From the NCBI RefSeq assembly GCF_000218235.1, contig NZ_GL945017.1:2067775-2131774 (forward strand): a stretch of 64,000 nt of DNA, in the 5' to 3' direction. Below the pieces are notes generated by a model, which was given only the letters and a program-made list of their open reading frames with translations, had not been told where the DNA came from and did no database searches. Shown here piece by piece: positions 28,120 to 36,842 of this stretch; within the stretch, counting starts at the first letter, position 1; each line of letters opens with the position of its first letter. Source of the DNA: Hallella multisaccharivorax DSM 17128. Lineage in GTDB: Bacteria > Bacteroidota > Bacteroidia > Bacteroidales > Bacteroidaceae. A program made the position numbers and the translations under genes.

Positions 28120-28916
28120 AGCGAAACATGAAAAAAGAGCCTTGTTCAAAGAGGCATATTCAATGTCTGCTCGACAAATACATGGCAGGAGAGACGACGC
28201 TGGAAGAAGAGCAGATACTCTCTGAGTATTTCCGTGATGCAGACCTGCCGGAAGAATGGGCCGACTACCATGAGATGTTTGCATGGCTTGAGCAGGGAAT
28301 GGATGAAAGGTATCTTACGACACAAGATTCAAACTGCGCCATTGCCCCACAGCGCCAACGGCAAAACCGACCGGCACCCAGACTGATGCGCCGTCTCTTT
28401 CCATGGATGGCTGCAGCTTGCATCGCCGGAGGTCTTTTATGGAAACTATGGCCTATTCCTCAACAGGAGACAGGCCACCATTCGGAAATAGCGCAGACAC
28501 CGACTGCGTCTACACCGCAATCGCAGTGCCATTACGCCGTAAAGGCAGTGCCATTACACCGTAAAGGCAATGCCATTACGGCGTTAAGGGAAAAGGATTC
28601 AGAGAGATCACCCAATGCCACTGCGAAAAGCACTTCCCGCATCATACAAAAAACGGACAATCCTACCGATCAGGAGCCCCGTACAAAGCAGGAACATGAA
28701 GCAGTAAATACAACTAAAAATATTGAGAATCAACAACTTATACAAGAATCATTATCCCTCCAACTTCAAGCCATAGCGTTGATCACGAATGCAAATGTCG
28801 CTCAAGTCCAAGCACTCATCTTGCAGTCACGATCGAGTCTGGTTATGGCAAAAATGCTGATAGAAGAGCAGGAAAGTCAAGAACAAGTTTCACCCACTAA
28901 TACCATTGAAGTATGA
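28116..28916 (+). CDS. Putative membrane anti-sigma factor containing a 22-bp repeat array
   Basis: A 266-residue protein. The cytosolic N-terminus has the pattern LLDKYMAGETTLEEEQILSEYFRD typical of proteins paired with Bacteroidetes ECF sigmas. One membrane helix lies at about residues 91-110 (FPWMAAACIAGGLLWKLW). Residues from about 130 to 158 (PTASTPQSQ to ITALREK) are encoded by units of the 22-bp repeat family. The C-terminus is Gln-rich and helical. The gene overlaps both neighbours by 4 nt. No catalytic or zinc motif is seen; the anti-sigma role is inferred from position and topology. Confidence 0.75.
   Translation: MKRNMKKEPCSKRHIQCLLDKYMAGETTLEEEQILSEYFRDADLPEEWADYHEMFAWLEQGMDERYLTTQDSNCAIAPQRQRQNRPAPRLMRRLFPWMAAACIAGGLLWKLWPIPQQETGHHSEIAQTPTASTPQSQCHYAVKAVPLHRKGNAITALREKDSERSPNATAKSTSRIIQKTDNPTDQEPRTKQEHEAVNTTKNIENQQLIQESLSLQLQAIALITNANVAQVQALILQSRSSLVMAKMLIEEQESQEQVSPTNTIEV
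28506..28590. repeat. 22-bp repeat family copy 3, inside a coding sequence
   Basis: Three full 22-bp units (28506-28527, 28528-28549, 28550-28571) and a partial fourth. The units share GCCATTACxCCGTAAAGGCA. Because 22 is not a multiple of 3, each unit is translated in a different phase of the host gene. Confidence 0.9.
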
Positions 28917-29770
28917 AGACATTAAAAATCATTGTGCTGGGACTGCTTATCCCGCTGTCACAAATTACTCAGGCACAGGAACATATTGAACAGCAAAAAG
29001 CAATCGTCAGCCGAATGGAGAATGTAGTATCGACAGTACAAACCGAAAAAGACCCCAAGACGCTTCAACCCAAATCGTCAATAGAGACTTACCAGTTCAC
29101 CGTGAAGCGCAGCTCCACACTGCTGCAGTCATTATTGGGAGCCTTTGGCAAGGACGAGAACAAGGCATACAATGTCTACAGAGGTAATACCACAGGAAGT
29201 ACCTACCGCCTTGGCTCTTTAATCATCGGGAAGGACTATCCAAACTATGTCCTGCAATGCTTCGCAGACCCCGACGATTCTTTAAAGAGGTATGCCTATG
29301 CCCTGGAATGGAGCTCAACGGCAAAAGGGAGAATCATTACCGGACGGATGACTAAAGTGTATGGTGACAGACCCAGAACGAAAAGCTTGATGCGCGATTT
29401 ACCAAAAGCTTGGCAGTCTATACCAAACACCTTTAGATGGATGGACATAAAACCGTTCAATTCTAAAAAAATGGATGAGACCATGGATCGGCTCATTCAA
29501 GCACTGAAAGACAGAGGATACACGGAGCTCTCAAATGACGTTCGCCGGGAGTGGGACAACCTGAAAGCGCAGAAAGAGACTACCAAGACGGTATCCAGCG
29601 ATGGACAAGACGCCCTCTTCAGGCAGTATACAAATGGTGAGAGCATTGTCGTTGACGGAGCGGGCAATCTCGTTTTCAATGGCTTGCATGGCAACTATGT
29701 CATGGACACAGCAGGCAACATCGTCGTGAACAATGAAGGAAAAAGAACGCTTATTCTGAGTAATAAGTAA
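28913..29770 (+). CDS. Secreted protein of the sigma operon, unknown function
   Basis: A 285-residue protein with a signal peptide (KIIVLGLLIPLSQITQAQ). The middle is a mixed alpha/beta stretch with YRLGSLIIGKDYPNYVLQCF; the C-terminus has short repeats of the type VDGAGNLVFNG and MDTAGNIVVNN. I do not recognise the family. It overlaps the anti-sigma-like gene by 4 nt, so it is probably a target or ligand-side component of the same stress module. Confidence 0.75.
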   Translation: MKTLKIIVLGLLIPLSQITQAQEHIEQQKAIVSRMENVVSTVQTEKDPKTLQPKSSIETYQFTVKRSSTLLQSLLGAFGKDENKAYNVYRGNTTGSTYRLGSLIIGKDYPNYVLQCFADPDDSLKRYAYALEWSSTAKGRIITGRMTKVYGDRPRTKSLMRDLPKAWQSIPNTFRWMDIKPFNSKKMDETMDRLIQALKDRGYTELSNDVRREWDNLKAQKETTKTVSSDGQDALFRQYTNGESIVVDGAGNLVFNGLHGNYVMDTAGNIVVNNEGKRTLILSNK

Positions 29771-29906
29771 GAGACGAAAGTCTATATGATATTAAAATGT
29801 CATTCTGGCAACAATCATCGCCACATTGTCACTTTATCTTGATTAGGTACACCCTTTGATAAAGAGAGGGTATAACCATTAAAAGAATAAAAGAAGGAGA
29901 CAAGAT

Positions 29907-32495
29907 ATGACATTCGACAAATTTACAATCAAAGCACAGGAAGCTATCCAGGAGGCTGTCAATACAGCCCAGATGGCTCACCAGCAGGCTATTGAGCCGG
30001 TTCACCTTTTACAAGGTATCTTGCAGAAAGGACGCGATGTGACCAACTTCGTGTTTCAGAAGCTCGGTGTCAATGCCATGCAGATAGAAAGCCTTGTGCA
30101 GCAGGAGCTTAAGCATCTGCCTCGTGTGGAGGGTGGACAACCCTACTTCTCCAACGACTCCAACAAGGTTTTAGAGAAAGCTGTGGCTGACTCCCAAGAG
30201 ATGGATGACGAGTTCGTCTCAATAGAGCCCATGTTGCTGGCACTGTTACAGGTGGATAGCACCGTGAGCCGCATCTTGAAAGACGCAGGTTGCACTGAGC
30301 AGGAGATGGTGAAGGCCATTCAGGAGCTCCGTCAGGGACAGAGTGTCCAAAGTCAGAGTGCCGACGACAACTATCAGGCTCTGTCCAAATACGCCCGCAA
30401 TCTCGTGGACGAAGCCCGCAAAGGCAAGCTTGATCCTGTTATCGGCCGCGATGAGGAGATACGCCGCGTACTGCAGATTCTCTCGCGTCGGACGAAGAAC
30501 AACCCTATCCTAATTGGTGAGCCAGGCACGGGTAAAACCGCTATTGTGGAGGGATTGGCAGAGCGCATTGTCCGTGGCGACGTACCGGAGAACCTGAAGA
30601 ACAAGCAACTCTTTTCACTCGACATGGGTGCACTCGTGGCCGGAGCCAAGTACAAAGGTGAGTTTGAGGAGCGTCTGAAGAGCGTCATCAAGGAAGTGAC
30701 TCATGCCGAAGGCAACATCATTCTCTTTATCGATGAGATTCATACACTCGTCGGTGCCGGTGGCGGTGAGGGAGCCATGGATGCGGCCAACATTCTCAAA
30801 CCAGCTTTGGCCCGTGGTGAGCTCAGGGCTATCGGTGCCACCACACTCAACGAATACCAGAAGTATTTTGAGAAAGATAAGGCTCTCGAACGCCGTTTTC
30901 AGACGGTTATGGTGGATGAGCCCGATGAGGCCGACGCTATCAGCATCCTCCGTGGACTGAAAGAGAAATATGAGAACCACCATAAGGTGCGGATCACTGA
31001 CGATGCATGCATCGCTGCCGTGAAGCTCTCAGAGCGATACATCTCTGACCGCTTCCTTCCTGACAAGGCCATTGACCTGATGGATGAGGCTGCTGCCAAA
31101 CTGCGTATGGAGCGCGATTCAGAGCCCGAGGAGCTTGATGAGATCACGCGTAAGCTCAAGCAGCTTGAGATTGAGCGTGAGGCCATTAAGCGTGAGGGTG
31201 ATGAAGACAAAATCAAACAACTTGACAAGGACATTGCCGAGCTGAAAGAAAAAGAACACTCCTACAGGGCAAAATGGGAAGCTGAAAAAGGACTGGTGAA
31301 CAAGATTCAGCAGGACAAGCAAACCATAGAGAACCTGAGATTTGAAGCAGAGAAGGCTGAGCGCGAGGGCAACTATGCCAAAGTGGCGGAGATCCGCTAT
31401 GGCAAACTGAAAGGTTTGCAGGACGACATCAACGCCATTCAGCTCCAGCTGCATGCCACACAGGGCGGCGATGCAATGGTGCGTGAGGAAGTGACATCGG
31501 ATGACATCGCCGAAGTCGTGAGCCGTTGGACAGGCATTCCGGTGACCCGAATGATGCAGAGTGAGCGCGAGAAGCTCCTTCATCTTGAAGATGAACTGCA
31601 CAAGCGGGTCGTCGGTCAGGATGAAGCCATCAATGCCGTGGCTGATGCCGTGCGCCGCTCACGCGCAGGATTGCAGGATCCCAAACGCCCTATTGCCTCG
31701 TTCATCTTCCTTGGCACTACCGGTACAGGTAAGACAGAATTGGCTAAGGCATTGGCCGACTACCTCTTCAACGATGAGAACATGATGACACGTATAGACA
31801 TGAGCGAGTACCAAGAGAAGTTCTCGGTGACACGACTCATTGGCGCGCCTCCGGGGTACGTTGGTTACGACGAGGGTGGACAGCTCACTGAGGCAGTACG
31901 CCGTAAGCCATACAGCGTCGTGCTTTTCGATGAGATAGAGAAAGCACACCCTGACGTGTTCAATATCCTGTTGCAAGTGCTCGACGACGGAAGGCTTACG
32001 GACAATAAGGGCCGTACGGTGAACTTCAAGAATACCATCATTATCATGACCTCCAACCTGGGATCACAGTACATCCAGTCGCGCTTTGCCGATCTCAATG
32101 ACTACAATCGTGAGTCGGTCATCAATGATACGCGCAGCCATGTAATGGATATGCTCAAGAAGACCATTCGCCCTGAGTTCCTCAACCGTATAGACGACAT
32201 CATCATGTTCCTGCCACTGACAAAGGATCAGATTGGCAAAGTCGTGACGCTGCAGATGAACCGTGTTGCCAAGATGTTGGAACCACAGGGCTTCACGCTG
32301 AAGTGGACAACCAGTGCCATTGACTGGCTTGCCGGCGTGGGCTATGATCCTGAGTTCGGTGCGCGTCCAGTGAAACGGGCTATACAGGACTACGTGCTCA
32401 ACGATCTCTCGCGCAAGATACTCTCTGAACAGGTGATGCGAGACAAGCCCATCATTGTGGATGCCAACGACAAGGGGCTGGTATTCAAGAACTGA
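29907..32495 (+). CDS. clpB: ATP-dependent disaggregase ClpB
   Basis: An 862-residue Hsp100 chaperone that rescues aggregated proteins with DnaK. It contains the Clp N-domain (about 1-145), AAA1 with GEPGTGKTA, the long M-domain coiled coil (about 400-530), and AAA2 with GTTGTGKTE and the [11 protein letters not shown] pore loop. Just upstream, ACCCT-loop-AGGGT (29851-29871) is a small inverted repeat of unknown role. Its own terminator is now displaced by an intron. Confidence 0.96.
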   Translation: MTFDKFTIKAQEAIQEAVNTAQMAHQQAIEPVHLLQGILQKGRDVTNFVFQKLGVNAMQIESLVQQELKHLPRVEGGQPYFSNDSNKVLEKAVADSQEMDDEFVSIEPMLLALLQVDSTVSRILKDAGCTEQEMVKAIQELRQGQSVQSQSADDNYQALSKYARNLVDEARKGKLDPVIGRDEEIRRVLQILSRRTKNNPILIGEPGTGKTAIVEGLAERIVRGDVPENLKNKQLFSLDMGALVAGAKYKGEFEERLKSVIKEVTHAEGNIILFIDEIHTLVGAGGGEGAMDAANILKPALARGELRAIGATTLNEYQKYFEKDKALERRFQTVMVDEPDEADAISILRGLKEKYENHHKVRITDDACIAAVKLSERYISDRFLPDKAIDLMDEAAAKLRMERDSEPEELDEITRKLKQLEIEREAIKREGDEDKIKQLDKDIAELKEKEHSYRAKWEAEKGLVNKIQQDKQTIENLRFEAEKAEREGNYAKVAEIRYGKLKGLQDDINAIQLQLHATQGGDAMVREEVTSDDIAEVVSRWTGIPVTRMMQSEREKLLHLEDELHKRVVGQDEAINAVADAVRRSRAGLQDPKRPIASFIFLGTTGTGKTELAKALADYLFNDENMMTRIDMSEYQEKFSVTRLIGAPPGYVGYDEGGQLTEAVRRKPYSVVLFDEIEKAHPDVFNILLQVLDDGRLTDNKGRTVNFKNTIIIMTSNLGSQYIQSRFADLNDYNRESVINDTRSHVMDMLKKTIRPEFLNRIDDIIMFLPLTKDQIGKVVTLQMNRVAKMLEPQGFTLKWTTSAIDWLAGVGYDPEFGARPVKRAIQDYVLNDLSRKILSEQVMRDKPIIVDANDKGLVFKN

Positions 32496-32502
32496 TTGTA
32501 TA

Positions 32503-34428
32503 ATCGAGTAGGAGGAAAACGAAGTAGTTTTCTTCCTACTTTCGTTTTCCGACCTCTCACACCACCGTACATGCGGTCCCGCATACGGCGGTTCCTATTT
32601 TGGGGTGCCATTCGAGATACGTCCCCATTAAAGTAGCATACCCTGCTGCACGTAGATTGTTGTTACTTATTGCAGTTGCTAAAATAGGACTATTAGCTAT
32701 ATGCCAATAACCCTTACGAGTATTACCCCATTCGTATGCTTGGTATTTATTAATACCACATCTAATGAGGTTTGCCACTTTTGTCTTGACTTTCTTCCAA
32801 GCTTTCCATATACACATGCGTATTCTACGTCTTAACCATTCGTCTGTTTCAAGCAAGAGACGCTTCATATTGGCAAGGTGATAATAGCCAACCCACCCTC
32901 TTATGTATTCTTTCAGCTTTTGCTTTCTCTTGGCATATCCCCATCCATTGCTGCGACTTGTCAGTTCTTTCAACCTTGACTTCATCTTGGCTTTGGATTT
33001 TGGGTGCACAGTGAGTTGGCATTTGCCTTTCATCACATAAAAGGAGTAGCCCAGATATTTCACTCCACGTACATACGACACTACGGTCTTTTCCTTGTTG
33101 ACTCTGAGATATAGAACATTTTCTATAAATCGGGTTATAGACTCCTTCACTCGCATTGCAGCCCTTTTGGACTTACAGAATATCATCGAGTCATCGGCAT
33201 AGCGTACAAAGGGAAGCCCTCTGCGTTCAAGTTCTTTGTCCAATTCGTTGAGTATGATGTTACTCAACAACGGACTTAGCGGTCCTCCTTGGGGAGTTCC
33301 CTCTTCGCTCGCTTCAAACAAGCCTTTGTTCATTACACCACTTCGGAGATATTTGTGTATAAGACTGACCACTCTGCCGTCTTTTTATCGTACGGCTGAG
33401 AATTTCTATGAGTTTGCTATGGCTCACGGTATCGAAGAAGCGTTCAAGGTCAAGGTCTACTACATATATGTAGCCTTCATTAATTATACTTTGCGCTCCT
33501 CGTATTGCGTCATGGCATCCTCTTCTCGGACGGAAGCCGTAGCTCGTCTTGGAAAATTGGTTCTCATAGATGGGGGTCAATACTTGGTTTATGGCTTGTT
33601 GCACCAAACGGTCTACTACTGTAGGTATTCCCAACAGGCGCATCTTGCCATTGTCTTTGGGTATTTCTACCCTTTTCACTGGGTTTGGACGGTAAGAGCC
33701 GTCTATCAAGGAACGGATGAGCAAGTCCTTATTGGTCAATAGCCATGGGAGCAACTGCTCACACGACATCTTGTCGATACCACCACAGCCTTTGTTTCTC
33801 ATAACTGCCTTGTAGGCTCGGTTGAGATTTGAAGGGCTAAGGATTTGCTCGAAAAGGTGTTCCTTGTCGAATGGTACTTCCACGATGTTGTCTTCACACA
33901 TCCACATGTAGGTCTGCACTCCCCCATACCATTCGGTTTCCGACCTATCTCTTTGGGGGCAGCCTATTAACTTGGGATTAATGTTTTCTGCATTCTTTCC
34001 TTCATGAGGTATGTTTCAATTACTATCGCTTGATTGTTAGGTTCAGCCCTTCATGCAACGTTATCGAGTATTGCACTACTATGGCGTCTGCTGACTTCTC
34101 ACGGCAAGCTTTACTCCACTTCTTTCGTAAAAAAAACTATTTGAAGTGTCCGTGAGACCTCCTCGGATAAGGGCATTGTCTTTCCATCTTATACCCACTT
34201 CATTTACACCAACCGTTCCGAATAGCTATAGGGCTTTGATTTGTTTAGCAACCTTACCCACGGTCATATGCCTTGTATGAAGTTTCTGTTCGTTAGGTCA
34301 GATGTTTGCCGCCGGCTTCTTTCAGATTCCACCTCACGATGGACGCCCTTGCCTTTGGCTATGTAATTCCCGCTATTAAGGCTTACTCGGGACTTGCACC
34401 CGTTAGACAATACTCATGCCGAGCATAC
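32503..34428 (-). mobile_element. Group II intron inserted antisense after clpB
   Basis: On the minus strand the element contains domain I sequence with the typical CGGGTGCAAGTCCCG, a reverse transcriptase gene, a domain V hairpin (about 32557-32594: GAACCGCCGTATGCGG with its ACCGCATGTACGGTGG arm) and a domain VI stem (32511-32553) with an unpaired A. The 3' end is placed at CTCGAT near 32503 and the 5' end at GTATG near 34428; both are estimates to a few bases. Removing it joins the clpB stop region to a 15-bp terminator hairpin 15 nt downstream. The RT type and terminator-adjacent site suggest a class C-like intron. Confidence 0.85.
32557..33919 (-). pseudogene. ltrA: Group II intron reverse transcriptase/maturase, frameshifted
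   Basis: Two overlapping frames together encode one RT. The N-terminal part (33919 to about 33380) has GIDKMS, PKDNGKMRLLGIPTVVDRLVQQA, SYGFRPRRGCHDA and YVVDLDLERFFDTVSH. The C-terminal part has EEGTPQGGPLSPLLSN, the catalytic FVRYADDSMIF and the maturase segment YIRGWVGYYHLANMK. They are joined by one extra A in an A5 run (T-run at 33382-33386 on the plus strand); with A4 the text reads SRTIKDGRVVSLIHKYL. No HNH endonuclease domain is present. The frame ends inside the domain V sequence. Sequencing error, decay or ribosomal slippage cannot be told apart. Confidence 0.85.
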
Positions 34429-34435
34429 TAACAAT

Positions 34436-34486
34436 GGGGCCGCATTAGAATATCATAAAGATGTTTCTAATGCGGCCCCTTTTATA
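34436..34486 (+). terminator. Perfect 15-bp terminator hairpin, probably of clpB
   Basis: GGGGCCGCATTAGAA (34436-34450) pairs perfectly with 34465-34479 around a 14-nt loop, followed by TTTTATAT. It lies directly against the 5' end of the antisense intron. The rest of the gap to 34691 contains a smaller hairpin (AAGCTAT / ATAGCTTTT near 34515) and a promoter. Confidence 0.85.
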
Positions 34487-34630
34487 TACCCTGCATGAAG
34501 CCCGGAAGCTATCCGTGCGAATAGCTTTTGAAGTCATCATTTAAAGGCAAGAACTAAGAACCGATAGTAATTCCATTTCTTTTCGCAGAAGAAAGTCGGT
34601 GCTTTCCTTTGTGGTTTAAATGAATAGAGC

Positions 34631-34638
34631 TACCTTTG
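34631..34638 (+). promoter_or_regulatory. TAnnTTTG promoter of the peroxiredoxin operon
   Basis: TACCTTTG with an upstream TTTG about 20 nt earlier, 53 nt before the peroxiredoxin start. Confidence 0.6.
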
Positions 34639-34691
34639 TAGCCTAAGGACGGTCTATTGATGATTGTCTGTTGAAATAATCATATAGAATC

Positions 34692-35144
34692 ATGGAAATA
34701 GGACAGAAACTACCGGAGATTCTTGGCTTGGATCAAGACGGAAAGGAAATAAAACTGAGTGACTATAAAGGTAAAAAGTTGGTGCTCTACATTTATCCAC
34801 GCGACATGACGCCGGGATGTACCAATGAGGCATGCAACTTCCGCGACAACTATGAACGCTTTCTCACCCAAGGCTACGCCGTAGTGGGTGTAAGCATCCA
34901 GAGTGCGGAGAGCCACAAGAAGTTTATTGCCAAATACAGTCTTCCCTTCCCGCTCATTGCTGATGTGGACAAGAAACTGGTTACGGAACTGGGAGTCTAT
35001 GGGGAGAAGAAGATGTATGGCCGAACGACGATGGGCACATTCCGCACTACGTTTATTACCGACGAAGATGGTGTCATCACAGATATTTTTCAGCCCGGGC
35101 AGATTAAAGTAAAGGAGCATTCGCAACAGATTCTTGGTGATTAA
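34692..35144 (+). CDS. bcp: Thioredoxin-dependent thiol peroxidase (PrxQ/BCP)
   Basis: A 150-residue atypical 2-Cys peroxiredoxin that reduces peroxides using thioredoxin. The peroxidatic Cys43 and resolving Cys48 occur in MTPGCTNEACNFRD, the helix-2 arrangement of PrxQ. The supporting Arg is in the C-terminal TFRTTFITDEDG region. It is followed 24 nt later by the hemolysin III gene. Confidence 0.94.
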   Translation: MEIGQKLPEILGLDQDGKEIKLSDYKGKKLVLYIYPRDMTPGCTNEACNFRDNYERFLTQGYAVVGVSIQSAESHKKFIAKYSLPFPLIADVDKKLVTELGVYGEKKMYGRTTMGTFRTTFITDEDGVITDIFQPGQIKVKEHSQQILGD

Positions 35145-35168
35145 CCACCCTACTGCAATGTCTTTTGC

Positions 35169-35825
35169 ATGAACAGGAAAATCTTCTTCTCCCATAAGGA
35201 AGAACTGTGGAACTCATGGAGCCACGCTGGAGGGATAGCCCTTGGGGTAGTCTTCGGCGTGATCTTTCTCGAGTGGTGCTTCCGTTATCACAATGGTTGG
35301 GCGACAGCTGGTGTCATTCTCTATCTCTTTGGAATGCTGTCAAGCTATGTGGCATCAACCGTTTACCATGCACTCTCTGCACGTTCGGTCTGGAAGGAGC
35401 GGTTGCGCAAGTGGGACCATGCTGCCATTTACTGGCACATCGCAGGCTCCTACTCACCCATCACGCTCATTGCTCTCCGCCATCAAGGGCTGTGGGGATG
35501 GACATTGTTCAGTTTTGTTTGGCTGTGTGCCATCGTTGGTACGGTTCTTTCTTTCCATCGACTGAAGGGACACAGTAACATTGAGACGGCGGCATATATA
35601 GGAATGGGTCTTTGTGTGCTTGTAGCGTTCAAGCCTTTGATTGACAGTGTGTCTGCAGGAGCTGTCAGCTGGATTATTGCTGAAGGCGTGGCTTATATCA
35701 CAGGCGCGCTGTTTTACACGCGGCACAAACGTAAGTACATGCACACCGTGTTTCATTTCTTCGTCTTGCTTGGGAGTGTCTGTCATATTATCGCAGTGTG
35801 GGATATCTTGTTGCAATATGTCTAA
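35169..35825 (+). CDS. Hemolysin III / TrhA family membrane protein
   Basis: A 218-residue, seven-helix protein of the PAQR/hemolysin III family. The N-terminal EELWNSWSHAGGIALG, the SSYVASTVYHAL and DHAAIYWHIAGSYSPI motifs and the C-terminal HTVFHFFVLLGSVCH carry the conserved His and Ser residues of the metal site. The family affects membrane-lipid homeostasis; haemolysis is not implied. Confidence 0.92.
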   Translation: MNRKIFFSHKEELWNSWSHAGGIALGVVFGVIFLEWCFRYHNGWATAGVILYLFGMLSSYVASTVYHALSARSVWKERLRKWDHAAIYWHIAGSYSPITLIALRHQGLWGWTLFSFVWLCAIVGTVLSFHRLKGHSNIETAAYIGMGLCVLVAFKPLIDSVSAGAVSWIIAEGVAYITGALFYTRHKRKYMHTVFHFFVLLGSVCHIIAVWDILLQYV

Positions 35826-35875
35826 TTTTATCGATGTTTTCAGGCATTTGACTACTGTTTGCAAAGAGAAATCAT

Positions 35876-35883
35876 TACTTTTG
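35876..35883 (+). promoter_or_regulatory. TAnnTTTG promoter setting the DUF5715 start
   Basis: TACTTTTG at this position lies downstream of the longest possible start (35859) and 20 nt upstream of the ATG at 35904, so the shorter protein is preferred. Confidence 0.55.
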
Positions 35884-35903
35884 CAGTACAATTTCATGCG
35901 AAG

Positions 35904-36701
35904 ATGAAGATTACGCGAAGGAAGTTCATTATTTATTTTTTCTCTGTCACGGCATTCCTTGCCATCGTGAGACTACTCTTTCCCTCGGTGTCGACCAACA
36001 AGACTACCCGAAAAGACCCACCTACAGAGGCTGTATTCCCCAACAGCAGTCGCGAAAACGAAGCGGCGGCACCACTGCCCGTATACGGTCAAGATATGAA
36101 AACGGTGTTTAAGACTAAGGACGGCAAGGAGGTGAAGAGCCGCATCTACAGTGTGCCCGGTTTCGAAATCTCCTTTCCCGATCAGAACGATGTGCAGCTT
36201 TTAGCTGCCCAAAAGTGGGGCGTAGAGCCGGTCGCCGACAGTGCCGATGCGTCCAAACGACTGTCGTCGTTGGTCTATATCGGCTCTAATCCTTATTTTT
36301 ATATTGACCATCTCCATGACAGTTCACCCTTTCTTGTACCCCGTGCCGCGGTGTTATTGCAGGACATTGGCCGCAATTTCTTCGACTCTCTGCAGGTGAA
36401 ACGCATTCCCCTCCACAAGATCATCGTGACGAGTGTACTGAGAACTAAGGCGGACGTAGCAAAACTACAGAAGAAAAATGCAAACGCCAAATCTAACAGC
36501 TGCCATCTTTTTGGTACGACTTTCGACGTGGCCTACAACCGTTATAAGACGGTGGAGGCTCCTGGCGAGCATCGTCGTGAGGTGAGAAACGACACGCTGA
36601 AATGGGTCCTCGCCGAGGTAATGCGCGATATGCGGCGTCAGAACCGCTGTTTTGTGAAATACGAAGTAAATCAAGGTTGCTGGCACATAACCGTGAAATA
36701 A
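35904..36701 (+). CDS. DUF5715 family exported protein with M15-like motif
   Basis: A 265-residue protein with an N-terminal membrane anchor (FIIYFFSVTAFLAIVRLLF). The globular part contains IIVTSVLRTKADVAKLQKKN, then SNSCHLFGTTFDVAYNRY and a C-terminal CWHITV. The S-x2-HxxGTTxD and final WH arrangement resembles the zinc site of DD-carboxypeptidases of the M15/VanY fold, so a periplasmic cell-wall role is plausible. That reading is an inference; the family is annotated only as DUF5715 as far as I know. Confidence 0.8.
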   Translation: MKITRRKFIIYFFSVTAFLAIVRLLFPSVSTNKTTRKDPPTEAVFPNSSRENEAAAPLPVYGQDMKTVFKTKDGKEVKSRIYSVPGFEISFPDQNDVQLLAAQKWGVEPVADSADASKRLSSLVYIGSNPYFYIDHLHDSSPFLVPRAAVLLQDIGRNFFDSLQVKRIPLHKIIVTSVLRTKADVAKLQKKNANAKSNSCHLFGTTFDVAYNRYKTVEAPGEHRREVRNDTLKWVLAEVMRDMRRQNRCFVKYEVNQGCWHITVK

Positions 36702-36842
36702 GACCGATTCCCAAATACCATGAGAACATCAAGCGATAACTCTAAAGCAGGAACCGCACTACACGGGGGCCGGACATCATCACCATGAAATGACGGTCAA
36801 CCTCTGTACACTGAAGAAAACCCAATCATTTAAAACAATATT

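Noticed and set aside
29848..29874. Inverted repeat before clpB as a CIRCE-type heat-shock operator
   Set aside because: The arms are only about 5 bp (ACCCT/AGGGT) and do not match the CIRCE sequence.
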